Shown: positions 17,990 through 29,323, counted from the first letter of the stretch. The stretch is 64,000 bases of DNA from Phycicoccus sp. HDW14 (GCF_011383005.1 NZ_CP049935.1:248001-312000), one strand, 5' to 3'. The notes: generated by a model not told the origin, from the sequence alone. Numbers and translations: made by a program.

Positions 17990-18433
17990 ATGCGTACCTA
18001 CACCCCGAAGGCGACCGAGGTGACCCGTGCCTGGCACGTCATCGACGCCTCCGACGTCGTCCTCGGCCGGCTCGCCAGCCAGACCGCGGTGCTCCTGCGC
18101 GGCAAGCACAAGCCGACCTTCGCCCCGCACGTCGACACCGGCGACTTCGTCATCATCATCAACGCCGAGAAGGTCGCGCTGACCGGCTCGAAGGCCGAGA
18201 AGAAGATGGCCTACCGCCACTCCGGCTTCCCGGGCGGCCTGCGCTCCACCTCCTACACCGAGCTGCTCGCCAAGAGCCCGGAGAAGGCCATCGAGAAGGC
18301 CGTGCGCGGCATGCTCCCCAAGACCTCCCTCGGCCGCCAGCAGCTGACCAAGCTCAAGGTCTACCGCGGCGCCGAGCACCCCCACGCTGCCCAGCAGCCC
18401 CAGCCCTTCGAGATCACCCAGGTGGCCCAGTGA
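17990..18433 (+). CDS. rplM: 50S ribosomal protein L13
   Basis: Ribosomal protein L13 of the large subunit, 147 residues, full length. It begins [20 protein letters not shown] and includes [31 protein letters not shown] and [13 protein letters not shown]. It is the first gene of the conserved rplM-rpsI operon. Its stop overlaps the rpsI ATG (TGATG). Confidence 0.98.
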   Translation: MRTYTPKATEVTRAWHVIDASDVVLGRLASQTAVLLRGKHKPTFAPHVDTGDFVIIINAEKVALTGSKAEKKMAYRHSGFPGGLRSTSYTELLAKSPEKAIEKAVRGMLPKTSLGRQQLTKLKVYRGAEHPHAAQQPQPFEITQVAQ

Positions 18434-18948
18434 TGTCCGAGAACGCCCAGATCGACGAGTCCGCCGGCACCGACGCCAACGACGCCCCGGTCACCGAGTA
18501 CACCTCCGAGTCCGACGGCACCGCCGTCGCCGGCGAGGCCGTCCGCCGCCCGAGCGCCTCGGCGCCCGGCGCCGCCACGGGCCGCCGCAAGCAGGCCGTC
18601 GCCCGCGTGCGCATCGTCCCCGGCACCGGCGAGTGGAAGATCAACGGTCGCACCCTCGCGGAGTACTTCCCGAACAAGGTGCACCAGCAGATCGTCGCCG
18701 AGCCGCTGACCATCCTCGAGCTCGACGGTGCCTACGACGTGCTCGTGCGCGTCCACGGCGGTGGCCCCTCCGGCCAGGCCGGTGCGGTGCGCCTCGGCGT
18801 GGCCCGCTCGCTCAACGGCGTCGACGAGGAGCTGAACCGTCCGGCGCTCAAGAAGGCCGGGCTGCTCACCCGCGACGCCCGCGTCCCCGAGCGCAAGAAG
18901 GCCGGCCTCAAGAAGGCCCGCAAGGCCCCGCAGTACAGCAAGCGCTGA
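18433..18948 (+). CDS. rpsI: 30S ribosomal protein S9
   Basis: Ribosomal protein S9 of 171 residues. The first 50 residues are an acidic, Ala/Thr-rich extension typical of actinobacteria. The conserved core begins [18 protein letters not shown] and the C-terminus is the invariant [12 protein letters not shown], which reaches the P-site tRNA. ATG at 18433 overlaps the rplM stop; an in-frame GTG one codon earlier is less likely. Confidence 0.98.
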   Translation: MSENAQIDESAGTDANDAPVTEYTSESDGTAVAGEAVRRPSASAPGAATGRRKQAVARVRIVPGTGEWKINGRTLAEYFPNKVHQQIVAEPLTILELDGAYDVLVRVHGGGPSGQAGAVRLGVARSLNGVDEELNRPALKKAGLLTRDARVPERKKAGLKKARKAPQYSKR

Positions 18949-18978
18949 TCCGGCGCCGCAGCCGCGGCGTCCCGCAGC

Positions 18979-19011
18979 CCGGAGGCGGCACCATCACGGT
19001 GCCGCCTCCGG
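18979..19011 (+). terminator. Terminator of the rplM-rpsI operon
   Basis: A perfect 14-bp stem, CCGGAGGCGGCACC at 18979-18992 and its complement at 18998-19011, with loop ATCAC, 31 bp after rpsI. There is no U run, as is usual in high-GC actinobacteria. Confidence 0.8.
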
Positions 19012-19055
19012 CGCGTGCGGAGTAGGTTCGTCCCGATCGACGCGAAAGGCTGACC

Positions 19056-20405
19056 ATGTCCCGACTCTTCGGTACCGACGGTGTGCGGGGGCTCGCCAAC
19101 GGCCCCGTCATCACCGCGGAGCTGGCCCTCGACCTGAGCATCGCCGCGGCCCACGTGCTCGGCGAGCCGGACCGGCGGCACGGGCGGCGGCCGCGGGCCG
19201 TCGTCGGCCGCGACCCGCGCGCCAGCGGCGAGTTCCTCTCCGCCGCGGTCTGCGCCGGGCTGGCCTCGGCCGGCGTCGACGTCCACAACGTCGGGGTCCT
19301 CCCCACGCCGGCCGTCGCCTACCTCACCGCCGACATGGGAGCCACCTTCGGGGTGATGCTCTCGGCGTCGCACAACGCGATGCCCGACAACGGCATCAAG
19401 TTCTTCGCCGAGGGCGGCCACAAGCTCCCCGACCGGGTCGAGGACGAGATCGCCGAGCGGATGGGCCAGGAGTGGGAGCGGCCGGTGGGCGCCGAGGTCG
19501 GGCGCATCCACGAGAACCGCGCGGGGCAGGCCCGGTACGTCGCCCACCTGCTGCGGACCCTGCCGAACCGGCTCGACGGCCTCACCGTCGTCATCGACGG
19601 TGCGCACGGGGCGGCCAGCGCCGTCTCGCCCGAGGTCTTCCGGCTCGCCGGCGCCGACGTCGTCGAGATCGGTACCGACCCCGACGGGCTGAACATCAAC
19701 GACGGCTACGGCTCGACCCACCTCGACCGGCTGCGCGCAGCCGTCATCGAGCGCGGCGCGCACCTCGGCATCGCCCATGACGGCGACGCCGACCGCTGCC
19801 TCGCGGTCGACCACACCGGCACCGAGGTCGACGGCGACCAGATCATGGGCATCCTCGCGCTGGCCCTCAAGGACCGCGGCGCCCTGACGCACGACACCCT
19901 CGTCGCCACGGTCATGAGCAACCTCGGGCTGCTCCAGGCCATGGAGCGCCACGGGATCTCGGTCGTGCAGACCGGGGTCGGCGACCGCTACGTCCTCGAG
20001 GAGATGCGCCGCTCGGGCCACTCGCTCGGCGGCGAGCAGTCCGGCCACGTCATCATGCTCGACCACGGCACCACCGGCGACGGCGTGCTCACCGGGCTGA
20101 TGCTCGCCGCCCGCGTCGCCGAGACCGGCCGCCCGCTCGCCGAGCTCGCGACCGTGATGACCCGCCTCCCGCAGGTGCTCGTCAACGTCAAGGGCGTCGA
20201 CACCAGCCGGGTCGACGGCGACGCCGGTGTGCAGGAGGCGGTCCGGGAGGCCACGAGCGTCCTCGACGGCTCCGGGCGCGTCCTGCTGCGCAAGTCCGGC
20301 ACCGAGCCGGTCGTGCGGGTCATGGTCGAGGCCGGCACCCACGACGAGGCGGAGGACACCGCCACCCGCCTCGCCGCTGTCGTCAAGGAGCGCCTGGCGC
20401 TCTGA
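19056..20405 (+). CDS. glmM: Phosphoglucosamine mutase
   Basis: Converts glucosamine-6-phosphate to glucosamine-1-phosphate for peptidoglycan precursor synthesis. It has 449 residues with the start [15 protein letters not shown]. The catalytic serine is in [15 protein letters not shown] (S105), the metal loop is [13 protein letters not shown], the sugar loop is GGEQSGHV, and the phosphate site is [13 protein letters not shown] possible -10 box TAGGTT lies at 19023-19028. It follows rpsI, as in many actinobacteria. Confidence 0.98.
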   Translation: MSRLFGTDGVRGLANGPVITAELALDLSIAAAHVLGEPDRRHGRRPRAVVGRDPRASGEFLSAAVCAGLASAGVDVHNVGVLPTPAVAYLTADMGATFGVMLSASHNAMPDNGIKFFAEGGHKLPDRVEDEIAERMGQEWERPVGAEVGRIHENRAGQARYVAHLLRTLPNRLDGLTVVIDGAHGAASAVSPEVFRLAGADVVEIGTDPDGLNINDGYGSTHLDRLRAAVIERGAHLGIAHDGDADRCLAVDHTGTEVDGDQIMGILALALKDRGALTHDTLVATVMSNLGLLQAMERHGISVVQTGVGDRYVLEEMRRSGHSLGGEQSGHVIMLDHGTTGDGVLTGLMLAARVAETGRPLAELATVMTRLPQVLVNVKGVDTSRVDGDAGVQEAVREATSVLDGSGRVLLRKSGTEPVVRVMVEAGTHDEAEDTATRLAAVVKERLAL

Positions 20406-20418
20406 GCGCCCGCCCGGG

Positions 20419-22133
20419 TCAGTCGTCGTCCGGCTCGCGGGTGAAGCGCTCGCCGGTCACCGGGTCGAGCGCCTGCACCCCCTCGGGGAGGTTGGAGAGG
20501 TCCTCGGCGATGACGATCTCGGGCAGGCCCGAGTCGGGCATCCGGGCGGCGGTGGCGTCGACGTACGGACCGGCGAGGACGAGGTCGCGCGACGTGCGCA
20601 TCGAGAGCGTCCGGCCCATGAAGAACTCCTCGTCGACCCCCCACCAGAGGAACATCAGGACGACGCCGAGGCCGAGCGCGAGCAGCCCGGTGACGCCCAC
20701 CGCGCCGTAGCCGAAGATCGTGATCGGCGTCCCGGCGTCGTCGGTGAGCCACTGGGGTCGAGGAACTGCTTGAGGCCGTAGGCGAACGTCGCGAGCATGA
20801 TGACGCCGCCGAGCAGCGGGATGATGCCCTGCATGAGCAGGTCGCGAGGGGTGTGCCACAACGTCTTCCGGTAGTACCAGACGCAGACGAACCCGGTGAG
20901 CCCGTAGTAGAAGGCGATCATCAGGCCGATCGAGCCGATGAGGGCCGTGAGCAGGTTGGTGCCGAGCGCGGTGAAGGCGAGGTAGAAGACCGCCGACACC
21001 AGGCCCATCCCCACGGTCGCCACGGTGGGCGTGAGGTTCTTCGGGTGCACCCGGGCGAACGCGCGCGGCAGGGCGCGGAAGACACCCATCGAGAGGGCCG
21101 TGCGCGCGGTCGGCAGGATGGTCGTCTGGGTCGACGCCGAGGCCGAGGTGAGGATCGAGGCCGCGAGCAGGGCCATGAAGATCTTGCCCATGACGCTGTC
21201 CCCGAACAGGGCCGGCCCGATGGCGTGGAAGACGTCGGCCGCGTTCTCGGGGTTGCCGAGCCCGATGCCGTCGGTGCCGGTCCCGGCGAAGGCGACGGTG
21301 GCCACGGCCACGACCGCGTAGGTGAGCAGCAGGAGGACGGTGGAGATGATGGCCGCCCGGCCGGGGGTGCGCCCGGGGTCGTCGGTCTCCTCGTTGCACG
21401 CGACGGCGGTGTCCCAGCCCCAGTAGATGAAGAACGCCGTGAGCAGCGCGGGGGCGACCACGTCACCGAAGGACAGCCCGCCCGGCCACAGCCAGGACAG
21501 CGACGGCGTCAGGGAGTAGCTCTCGGCGTGGCCGGTCCACACCTTGGCCAGCGCGACGACCGAGAACGCGATCAGGATGACCACCTCGATGCCGAGCAGC
21601 GCGTACTGGAGGCGGGCGCTGACCTCGATGCCCTTGTAGCAGATCCAGGTCATCACGGCGATCCACACGAGGCCGGCCACGGTCGACCACAGCGTGCTGT
21701 CGGCGAGGTCGGTGAGCCCGACGAGGGTGTAGGAGTAGGACCCCGCGACCTGCGCGAGGTTGGCCATGACGATGACGTCGGCGGCGATGATGCCCCACCC
21801 GCCGAGCCAGCCGACCATCGGCCCGAAGGCGCGCGAGGCCCAGGTGAACGTCGTGCCGCAGTCCGGCTCGGCCTTGTTCAGCTCCTGGTAGGAGACGGCG
21901 ATGAAGTACATGGGGATGAACGCGAGCACGAGGATGGCCGGCGCCTTGACGCCGGCGAGCAGTGCGCCGCCGGACGCGACGACGAGGCCGAGGCTGGCCG
22001 CGAGCGAGTAGGCGGGGGCCGTGGAGGCCATCCCCACGACGACGCTCGAGACCAGCCCGAGGGCGCCGCCCTTGAGGCCCTTCTCCGAGGCCTCGGGGTA
22101 CCCGATCGGGGCCTCGTCGGTGGGTGCGGTCAT
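20419..22133 (-). CDS. APC-family amino acid permease (frameshifted)
   Basis: A 571-residue permease with about 12 membrane helices. It has the APC N-terminal signature GALGLVSSVVVGMASTAPAY and the region ELNKAEPDCGTTFTWASRAF. A cytoplasmic tail of about 90 residues (RTLSMRTSRDLVLAGPYVDA) follows the last helix. The frame breaks in the G/C4 run at 20754-20757, between FLDP and QWLTDDAG. The substrate is probably an amino acid or a polyamine. GGAGGAGC lies just before the ATG. It is convergent with glmM. Confidence 0.88.
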
Positions 22134-22310
22134 CTGCTCCTCCTGCTCCCTGCGTGCGGACGTCCGGCGAGCGAACAGTAGGGCCGCGGGAGGCTGCACC
22201 GGAAGGGGTGTTCCCCGGGGGAGTGCCGGGCTTCCACGGCCCGGGAATGGCCCGGCGGTGGCGGGGGTTGGCCCTGAGGACCACCCTGTCGACATCGAAG
22301 GAGAGCCTCC

Positions 22311-22736
22311 GTGCCCCACGAGTCCGTGACCAAGAAGTTCTACAGCATCGCCGCCACCTCCACCGGCGGCCGCGACGGCCACACGAAGAGCGCCGACGGC
22401 ACCGTCGACGTGCGCCTCGGCAAGCCGAGCACCTCGAACCCGGTCGCCAACCCGGAGACGCTCTTCGCCGCGGGCTACGCGGCCTGCTACAACGGCGCGC
22501 TCGCCCACGTGGCCCAGCGCGACGGCATCGACGTCACCGGCGCCGAGACCACCGCCGACGTGACGCTCGGCGAGACGGCCACCGGTGTCGGCCTCGCGGT
22601 CGAGATCGTCACGACGATCCCCGGGGTCGACGCCGAGACCGCGCAGGCCCTCGCCGACAAGGCGCACGAGTTCTGCCCCTACAGCAAGGCCACCCGCGGC
22701 AACATCGACGTCACCGTCGTGGGCAAGCCCGCCTGA
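22311..22736 (+). CDS. ohr: Organic hydroperoxide resistance protein (Ohr)
   Basis: A thiol peroxidase of the OsmC/Ohr family, 141 residues. It reduces organic hydroperoxides with lipoyl or thiol donors. The two redox cysteines are C59 in AAGYAACYNGALAHV and C122 in HEFCPYSKATRGN, both in the canonical places for Ohr. GTG start, with GAAGGAGAGCC upstream. No OhrR regulator is adjacent. Confidence 0.96.
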   Translation: MPHESVTKKFYSIAATSTGGRDGHTKSADGTVDVRLGKPSTSNPVANPETLFAAGYAACYNGALAHVAQRDGIDVTGAETTADVTLGETATGVGLAVEIVTTIPGVDAETAQALADKAHEFCPYSKATRGNIDVTVVGKPA

Positions 22737-22752
22737 CCCGCCGCAGCACCCC

Positions 22753-22787
22753 GTCGGCCTCCTCCCGTGTCACGGGAGGAGGCCGAC
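22753..22787. terminator. Bidirectional terminator between ohr and lhgO
   Basis: A perfect inverted repeat with 17-bp arms (GTCGGCCTCCTCCCGTG at 22753-22769 and its complement at 22771-22787) around a single T. The right arm codes for the last residues and stop of lhgO, so the structure is shared by the two convergent genes. Confidence 0.85.
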
Positions 22788-23953
22788 GACGTGTCGGGCG
22801 ATCTGGAAGCACGCGGTGGCCGCCGGGGAGGGTGCGTTGAGGACGTGGACGCAGCGCCCCGAGCGCTCGACGAGGAAGTCGTCCACGAGGCCGCCGTCCG
22901 GGCGCACGGCCTGGGCACGCACGCCGGCGTCGGCCGGGCGCAGGTCCTCGTCCTGCAGGGCGGGGACGAGCCGCCGGAGGCTGTCGCCGAACCGCCGCTC
23001 GCTGAGCGAGCGCGCGACCTCCTGGGCGCCGGTGCGCACCTGGTGGCGGGCCAGCCGCCAGAACCCGGGGTAGGCGAGGGTGCCGGCGAGGTCGCGCGGC
23101 GCGACGTCCCGCCACCGGTAGCCCTCCCGGGCCAGCGCGAGGACGGCGTTGGGTCCGGCGTGCACGTGGCCGTCGATGCCGCGCGTCAGGTGCACACCGA
23201 GGAACGGCAGCTCGGGGTCGGGGACCGGGTAGACGAGGCCGCGGACGAGGTGGGTCGCCCCGGGGGCCAGCTCGCGGTACTCGCCGCGGAACGGGACGAT
23301 GCGCACCGACGGGTCGTGGCCGAGGCGACGGGCGACGACGTCGGTGTGCAGGCCCGCGCAGTTGACGACGAGGTCGGCCGGCACGGGGCCACCGCTCGTC
23401 TCGACCGTCACCTCGGTCGCGCCCTCACGGGCGCCGAGCACCTCGGCGCCGAGCCGGAGGTCCGCGCCGGCCGCCGCGAGCCGCTCGACGAGGGCGGCAC
23501 ACACCGCGGGGTAGTCGATGATCCCCGTCTCCGGCACGTGCAGCGCGGCGAGGGCCGCCACGTGCGGCTCGTGCTCGCGGGCTTCGTCGGCGTCGATCTC
23601 GCGCACCGCGAGGCCGTTGGCCAGGCCGCGCTGGCGCAGGGCCTCGAGGCGCGGGAGCTCGGCGCGGTCGGTGGCGACGACGAGCTTGCCGGTGACGGCG
23701 TGGGGGATGTCGGCTTCCTCGGCGAAGGCGAGCAGCTCGGCGACGCCCGCGCGGCACCAGCGCGCCTTCGCGCTGCCGGGGGCGTAGTAGAGACCGGAGT
23801 GGACGACCCCGCTGTTGCGTCCGGTCTGGTGCTTCGACCAGCCGGTCTCCTTCTCCAGCACCGTGACCCGTACGGAGGGGTCGTCGGTGACCAGCCGGTG
23901 GGCCACGGCCAGCCCGACGATGCCACCCCCACGACCACGACCCGACGCGTCAT
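22770..23953 (-). CDS. lhgO: L-2-hydroxyglutarate oxidase (frameshifted near the start)
   Basis: An FAD-dependent oxidoreductase of the DAO family that oxidises L-2-hydroxyglutarate to 2-oxoglutarate. Residues GGGIVGLAVAHRL form the FAD-binding Rossmann motif. The LhgO signature is ETGWSKHQTGRNSGVVHSGLY, followed by CRAGVAELLAF and FRGEYREL. One G is missing in the C5 run at 23926-23930, between VVVVG and GGIVG; repair gives 394 residues. The ATG overlaps the stop of the glycosidase gene. Confidence 0.93.
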
Positions 23954-25338
23954 GACCGGCCCCCGTCGCCCTGGGCGGCGATGATGCGCGCGTACTCCCG
24001 TCCCGAGTCCTTGACGGTGCGGACCTGGGTGTCGTAGTCGACGTGGACGATGCCGAAGCGCTGGTCGTACCCGTAGGCCCACTCGAAGTTGTCGAGCAGG
24101 CTCCAGGCGAAGTAGCCCCGGACGTCCGTGCCGGCGGCGACGGAGTCGGCGAGGGCCCCGAGGTGCGCCGTGAGGTAGCCGACCCGCTCGGGGTCGTGGA
24201 CGCCGCCGTCGGGGGAGACGGTGTCGTGCCAGGCGGAGCCGTTCTCGGTGACGTAGACCGGCAGGCCGCTCTCGCGCGCCGAGCGCTCGACGATCGCCCG
24301 GTGCGACTCCGGCGACTGCTCCCATCCCATCGAGGTGAGCGGGGGCCGCGGCGGGAGCTCGTCGACGCGCTCGCACCCCGGGAGGAGGTGGGTGTCGCCG
24401 GTGGGGTCGGCGCCGTCGAACGTGGCCCGCACGCGGGTCGGGAAGTAGTTGTTGACACCGAGGTTGTCGAGCGGGGCCGCGATGGTCGCGAGGTCGCCGT
24501 CGTGGACGAACGAGCCGTCGGTGAGGTGCGCGACGTCGTCGAGCATCCCCTCGGGGTAGGCACCGTGGAACAGCGGACCGAAGAAGACGCCGTTGAGGGC
24601 GTTGTCGGCCCGGCGCACGGCATCGAGGTCGGCCTCGGTGGCGTCCTCGGGGCCGTGGACCTGGGTGGGGTTGAGGGTGATCGAGACCTCGGCATCGGCG
24701 CAGTGCGCGCGGATGACGGGCACGGCCGTGCCGTGGGCGAGCATCAGGTGGTGGGCGGTCAGCAGGCCCTCCATCGGGTCGCGGTGCCCGGGGGCGTGCG
24801 CGCCGATGGCGTGGCTGAGCATCGAGGAGCACCACGGCTCGTTGAGCGTCGTCCAGTTCCGGACCCGGTCACCGAGCGCGCCGACGACGACCTCGGCGTA
24901 GTCGGCGAACCACCCGGCGACGTCGCGCGAGCGCCAGCCCCCGCGGTCCTCGAGGGCCTGCGGGAGATCCCAGTGGTAGAGCGTGACGACCGGGCGGATG
25001 CCGGCGCCGAGCAGCTCGTCGACGAGCCGGTCGTAGAACGCGACCCCGAGCGGGTTGGGGGTGCCGACGCCCTCGGGCAGGATGCGCGGCCACGCGACGG
25101 AGAAGCGGTAGGCCTCCAGGCCGAGGTCGCGCATCAGGGCGACGTCCTCGGGAACCCGGTGGTAGTGGTCGCAGGCGACCGCGCCGGTGTCACCGTTCGC
25201 GACCTTGCCCGGCGTGGCCGAGAAGGTGTCCCAGATCGACGGCCCCCGCCCGTCCTCCGTCGTCGCGCCCTCGATCTGGTAGCTGGCCGTGGCCGCTCCC
25301 CAGAGGAAGCCGGCCGGGAAGGTGGGGGTGCTCGTCAT
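23950..25338 (-). CDS. GH1 family beta-glucosidase
   Basis: A 462-residue family 1 glycosidase with FLWGAATASYQIEGA at the N-terminus. The acid/base glutamate is in TLNEPW (E167) and the nucleophile in YVTENG (E365). The aglycone-region motif GYFAWSLLDNFEWAYGY is also present. There is no signal peptide, so it is cytosolic and acts on imported beta-glucosides. No sugar transporter is adjacent. It is coupled to lhgO by ATGA, with no obvious metabolic reason. Confidence 0.95.
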   Translation of the reverse strand: MTSTPTFPAGFLWGAATASYQIEGATTEDGRGPSIWDTFSATPGKVANGDTGAVACDHYHRVPEDVALMRDLGLEAYRFSVAWPRILPEGVGTPNPLGVAFYDRLVDELLGAGIRPVVTLYHWDLPQALEDRGGWRSRDVAGWFADYAEVVVGALGDRVRNWTTLNEPWCSSMLSHAIGAHAPGHRDPMEGLLTAHHLMLAHGTAVPVIRAHCADAEVSITLNPTQVHGPEDATEADLDAVRRADNALNGVFFGPLFHGAYPEGMLDDVAHLTDGSFVHDGDLATIAAPLDNLGVNNYFPTRVRATFDGADPTGDTHLLPGCERVDELPPRPPLTSMGWEQSPESHRAIVERSARESGLPVYVTENGSAWHDTVSPDGGVHDPERVGYLTAHLGALADSVAAGTDVRGYFAWSLLDNFEWAYGYDQRFGIVHVDYDTQVRTVKDSGREYARIIAAQGDGGRS

Positions 25339-25347
25339 GGCGGCAAC

Positions 25348-26187
25348 CTACCGGGCGGGCCGTACCTCGTCGCCGAGGCGGACCTCGCCCGTGACCTCGG
25401 GGACGAGCTGGACCGCGAACCAGGTGCTGCCGTCCCACCGGCGGTGCCGGGCGAGGGTGCGGATGGGCTCGTGGCCGCCGGCGAGCGTCGCGGGGTCGAT
25501 GGTCGTCATGACGCAGCGGTCGACGGGCTTGACGACCCGGAAGGTGACCGCGCCGACGGTGACGGTGCGCCAGTGGTCCTCCGCGAAGGGCTCGAGGTCC
25601 CCGTCGACGACGAGGTTGGGACGGAACCGGGCCATCGGGATCTCGACCGGCTCCTCCCCGCGCTCCAGCGCCGTCTCGGTCACCCAGTCCTGGAGTCGGC
25701 GAAGGGACGCGGCCGAGGCGAGCGTCACGGGGTAGCCGTCGGCGAAGGCCGTGGCCTCACCCGGCCGGGCGTGGGCGGGATTGAGCGCGCGCGGCTCGGC
25801 GACGTGGACGAGCCGCACGTCGTCGTGCCCCAGGGCGGACCGCAGCCAGGCGGCGGCCTCCGGGCCGGCGTCCCGACCGCTGAGCGGGCGCGCGTGGACG
25901 GTGACCGGGTGCGCGTCCCCGCGTGGCTCGTCGACGAGGAGCGGGTCGTGACCGGATGCGGTGAGCCGCAACGCGTTCGACACGGACGGGTCGGTGTCGG
26001 GGGTGTCGGCCGTCAGGGCGAACATCGCGTGGTGCTCGCGCGCGGTGAGGCACTCGCCGGCCGCGTCGACGACCATCCAGCGCCGGTCGTCGCGCAGGCC
26101 CCAGGCCTCGACGGCCGCCCGGCGGACGGGCCGGATGGCCGTGCTCTTGACCGGGTGGAGGGCGAGGGCCTCGAGCGTGCCGCTCAC
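25348..26187 (-). CDS. MOSC-domain protein (YcbX/MTARC-like)
   Basis: 279 residues. The N-terminal MOSC_N beta-barrel begins [20 protein letters not shown]. The C-terminal MOSC domain contains [10 protein letters not shown] and the conserved cysteine in [13 protein letters not shown], which binds the molybdenum in this family. Relatives reduce N-hydroxylated compounds. Its GTG overlaps the carbonic anhydrase stop, placing it at the end of a four-gene coupled operon. Confidence 0.88.
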   Translation of the reverse strand: MSGTLEALALHPVKSTAIRPVRRAAVEAWGLRDDRRWMVVDAAGECLTAREHHAMFALTADTPDTDPSVSNALRLTASGHDPLLVDEPRGDAHPVTVHARPLSGRDAGPEAAAWLRSALGHDDVRLVHVAEPRALNPAHARPGEATAFADGYPVTLASAASLRRLQDWVTETALERGEEPVEIPMARFRPNLVVDGDLEPFAEDHWRTVTVGAVTFRVVKPVDRCVMTTIDPATLAGGHEPIRTLARHRRWDGSTWFAVQLVPEVTGEVRLGDEVRPAR

Positions 26188-26699
26188 GCGACCGGGCTGA
26201 TCCGGCCCGTGTCGACGTCGTACATGAAGCCGCCGACGAGGGCACGCCGGCCGATGAGCGGGTGCGAGCGCAGGACGTGGACGTCGTGCTCGAGAGCGGC
26301 CTGCTGGTCGGTGACGACGTTGAAGTCGTGCCAGGAGGCGTCGACGCCGGCGGACTCGCCGACGCGCTGCTGCAGCTCCTCCTCGGTGTTCGAGGCGACG
26401 GCGCAGCGGGTGTGCGGGACGACGAGGATGCGGTCGACGTTGAGCAGGTGCACCCCGAGGACGAGGGCCTCGAGGGCCTGCGGGGTGACCCGGCCGCCGG
26501 GGTTGCGGAAGATCTTGGCGTCGCCGGGGTGCAGCCCGAGCATCGCCAGCGGGGCGATGCGCGAGTCCATGCAGGTGACGATGGCGACCCCGGCCCGCGC
26601 CACGCCGTCGAAGCCGGCGAGGTCGAAGGAGTCGGCGAAGGCCTTGTTGGCGGCGAGCAGGTCGTCGAAGTCGGTGGGTACGCGCGGGGTCTCGGTCAC
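26184..26699 (-). CDS. Beta-type carbonic anhydrase
   Basis: A 171-residue zinc enzyme converting CO2 and bicarbonate. Zinc ligands are C43 (VTCMDSR, with the D45/R47 dyad), H96 and C99 (VVPHTRC). FRNPGGRVT is the usual conserved turn. GTG overlaps the fumarase stop, so the two are translationally coupled. Confidence 0.93.
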   Translation of the reverse strand: MTETPRVPTDFDDLLAANKAFADSFDLAGFDGVARAGVAIVTCMDSRIAPLAMLGLHPGDAKIFRNPGGRVTPQALEALVLGVHLLNVDRILVVPHTRCAVASNTEEELQQRVGESAGVDASWHDFNVVTDQQAALEHDVHVLRSHPLIGRRALVGGFMYDVDTGRISPVA

Positions 26700-28398
26700 A
26701 GCAGTCCGGTCCTCTTCTCGATGGTGAACGCCACGGGCTTGGTGACGGCGGCGAAGAAGTCCTCGCCCTTGTCGTCGACGACGACGAACGCCGGGAAGTC
26801 CTCGACCTCGATCTTCCAGACCGCCTCCATGCCGAGTTCCGGGTACTCGAGCACCTCGACGCTGCGGATGCAGTCCTGGGCGAGGCGGGCGGCCGGGCCG
26901 CCGATCGAGCCGAGGTAGAAGCCGCCGTGGGCCTTGCACGCGTCGGTGACCTGCTGGCTGCGGTTGCCCTTGGCGAGCATGACCATCGAGCCACCGGCGG
27001 CCTGGAACTGGTCGACGTAGGAGTCCATCCGGCCGGCCGTCGTCGGGCCGAACGAGCCCGACGGCATCCCCTCGGGGTCTTGGCCGGGCCGGCGTAGTAG
27101 ACGGGGTGGTCCTTGAGGTACTGCGGCATCTCCTCGCCGGCGTCGAGCCGTTCCTTGATCTTGGCGTGCGCGATGTCGCGGGCCACGACGAGCGGGCCGG
27201 TGAGGCTGAGCCGGGTCTTGACCGGATGCTTCGTCAGCTCGGCGAGGATCTCGGCCATCGGCCGGTTGAGGTCGATGGGCACGACCGCGCCGGCGCCGGT
27301 ACCACTGACGCCCTCGGCGTCCTCGAGGCCGTCGTGGGTCTGCTCGGGGAGGAAGCGGGCGGGGTCGGTCTCGAGCTGCTCGATGAACACGCCCTCGGGA
27401 GTGATCTTCCCGAGCACCTGGCGGTCGGCGGAGCAGGACACGGCGATGGCCACGGGGAGGCTGGCGCCGTGGCGGGGGAGGCGGACGACCCGCACGTCGT
27501 GGCAGAAGTACTTGCCGCCGAACTGCGCGCCGATGCCGAACTCGCGGGTCAGCTCGAGGACGCGCTCCTCGAGCTCGGTGTCGCGGAAGCCGTGGCCGGT
27601 GGCGGGGTCGCCCTGCTTGGGGAGGTGGTCGAGGTACTTCGCGCTGGCGTACTTGGCTGTCTTGAGGGCGAACTCGGCGCTCGTGCCGCCGATGACGATG
27701 GCGAGGTGGTACGGCGGGCAGGCGGCGGTGCCGAGGCCACGGAGCTTCTCGTCGAGGAAGCGGAGCATCCCCTCGGGGTTGAGGATCGCCTTGGTCTCCT
27801 GGAACAGGAAGGACTTGTTGGCGCTGCCGCCACCCTTGGCCATGAAGAGGAACTTGTAGGTGGTCTCGTGGCCCGGAGCGGTGTCGGCGTAGAGCTCGAC
27901 CTGTGCGGGGAGGTTGGAGCCGGTGTTGCGCTCCTCCCAGGTCGTGACCGGTGCCATCTGGCTGTAGCGGAGGTTGAGGCGCGTGTAGGCGTCGTAGACA
28001 CCGCGGCTCAGCGCCTCCTCGTCGGTGCCCTCGGTGAGCACGTGCTGGCCGCGCTTGCCCATGACGATGGCCGTACCGGTGTCCTGGCACATCGGGAGGA
28101 TGCCGCCGGCCGCGATGTTCGCGTTCTTCAGGAGGTCGAGGGCGACGAACTGGTCGTTGTTGCTGGCCTCGGGGTCGGCGAGGATGTTCGCGAGCTGCTG
28201 GAGGTGGGCCGGCCGCAGGTAGTGGGCGATGTCGTGCATCGCGGTCTCGGTGAGCAGGCGCAGCGCCTCGGGGGAGACCTGGAGGAAGCGGCGGCCGCCC
28301 GGGCCGTCGACGACCTCCACGCCCTCGGTGGTCAGGAGCCGGTACGGCGTCTCGTCGGCGCCGACGGGCAGGAGGTCCTCGTAGGCGAAGTCGGTCAT
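26696..28398 (-). CDS. fumA: Class I fumarate hydratase (frameshifted)
   Basis: A 4Fe-4S-dependent fumarase of the citric acid cycle. The N-terminal domain carries a cluster cysteine in [17 protein letters not shown] (C104) and further cysteines in AACPPYHLA and VSCSADRQ. The C-terminal domain has [18 protein letters not shown] and [19 protein letters not shown]. The frame is broken in the G4 run at 27074-27077 between AKTP and EGMPSG; repair gives 567 residues, normal for the single-chain type. The ATG overlaps the kinase stop. Confidence 0.95.
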
Positions 28399-29323
28399 CG
28401 GATCTCCTCCCGCGTGGGGGCGTAGGCGCCGGCGCGGCGCACGGTGACACCGCTGGTGGCCAGGGCGCGGTCGACGGCCGGCTGCACGTCGGCGAGCGTC
28501 GCGGCCGCGAGCCGGGCGCGGGCGGCGGTGCTGCCGAGCAGGCCGTCGTCGAGCAGGCCGGACACGAGCCCTGCCATGAACGAGTCGCCGGCGCCGACGG
28601 TGTCGACGACGTCCTTGATGCGGGCGGCGGCACGGCCCTCCTCACCGGACGCCGCCCGCCAGACGACGCCGTCGCCGCCGAGGGTGACCACGGTGAGCGA
28701 GGCGCCGAGGGCGGCCCAGCGGGCCATCACGGTGGAGGCGTCGTCGCCGGGGTAGAGCCAGTCGATGTCGTCCTCGGAGCACTTGACGACGTCGGCGAGG
28801 GCCACGAGCTCCTCGACGCGGGGGCGCACGTCGTCGACGTCGCCCATGATCGTCGGGCGCACGTTGGGGTCGTACGAGACGGTGCCGTGCTCGCGCGCGC
28901 GACGGACGGCCGCGGTGACCTCGGCCTCGCCGGGGCGCAGCGTCGTGGCGATCGAGCCGGTGTGCAGGTGGCCGGTGCCGTCGGGCAGCTGCACCGGCGG
29001 CAGGTCCCAGTGCAGGTCGAAGACGTAGGACGCGGCGCCGGCGTCGTCGATGGTGGCCAGCGCGGTGGAGGTGGGGTGCTCGGCGCTCCGGCTGCCGGGC
29101 AGGAGGTGCACCCCCCCGACTCGACGTGCTCGGCGCAGCGGTGGCCGCGGGCGTCCTCGCCGACGAGGCAGGCGAAGTGCGTGTCGTGCCCGAGGCGGGC
29201 CAGCCCGAGGGCGACGTTGGCGGGCGAACCCCCGACGTGCTCGGCGCTGCTCCCGTCGGGGTAGCTGACGATGTCGACGAGCAGCTCGCCGACGACGACG
29301 ACCGGTGGCGCGGTGGCGCTCAC
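28395..29323 (-). CDS. PfkB-family carbohydrate kinase, probably fructokinase (frameshifted)
   Basis: A ribokinase-family sugar kinase of 309 residues after repair. Signature 1 is [17 protein letters not shown]. Signature 2 with the catalytic Asp is [30 protein letters not shown] and KCSEDDI fit bacterial fructokinases, but the sugar cannot be fixed from sequence. One G is missing in the run of seven at 29111-29117. The start is GTG. It is first in the PfkB-fumarase-carbonic anhydrase-MOSC operon. Confidence 0.88.

Noticed and set aside
24043-26727. A long open frame of 894 codons on the plus strand opposite the GH1, MOSC and carbonic anhydrase genes.
   Set aside because: It is a shadow of the well-supported minus-strand genes; its composition is Arg/Val/Asp-biased with no domain.
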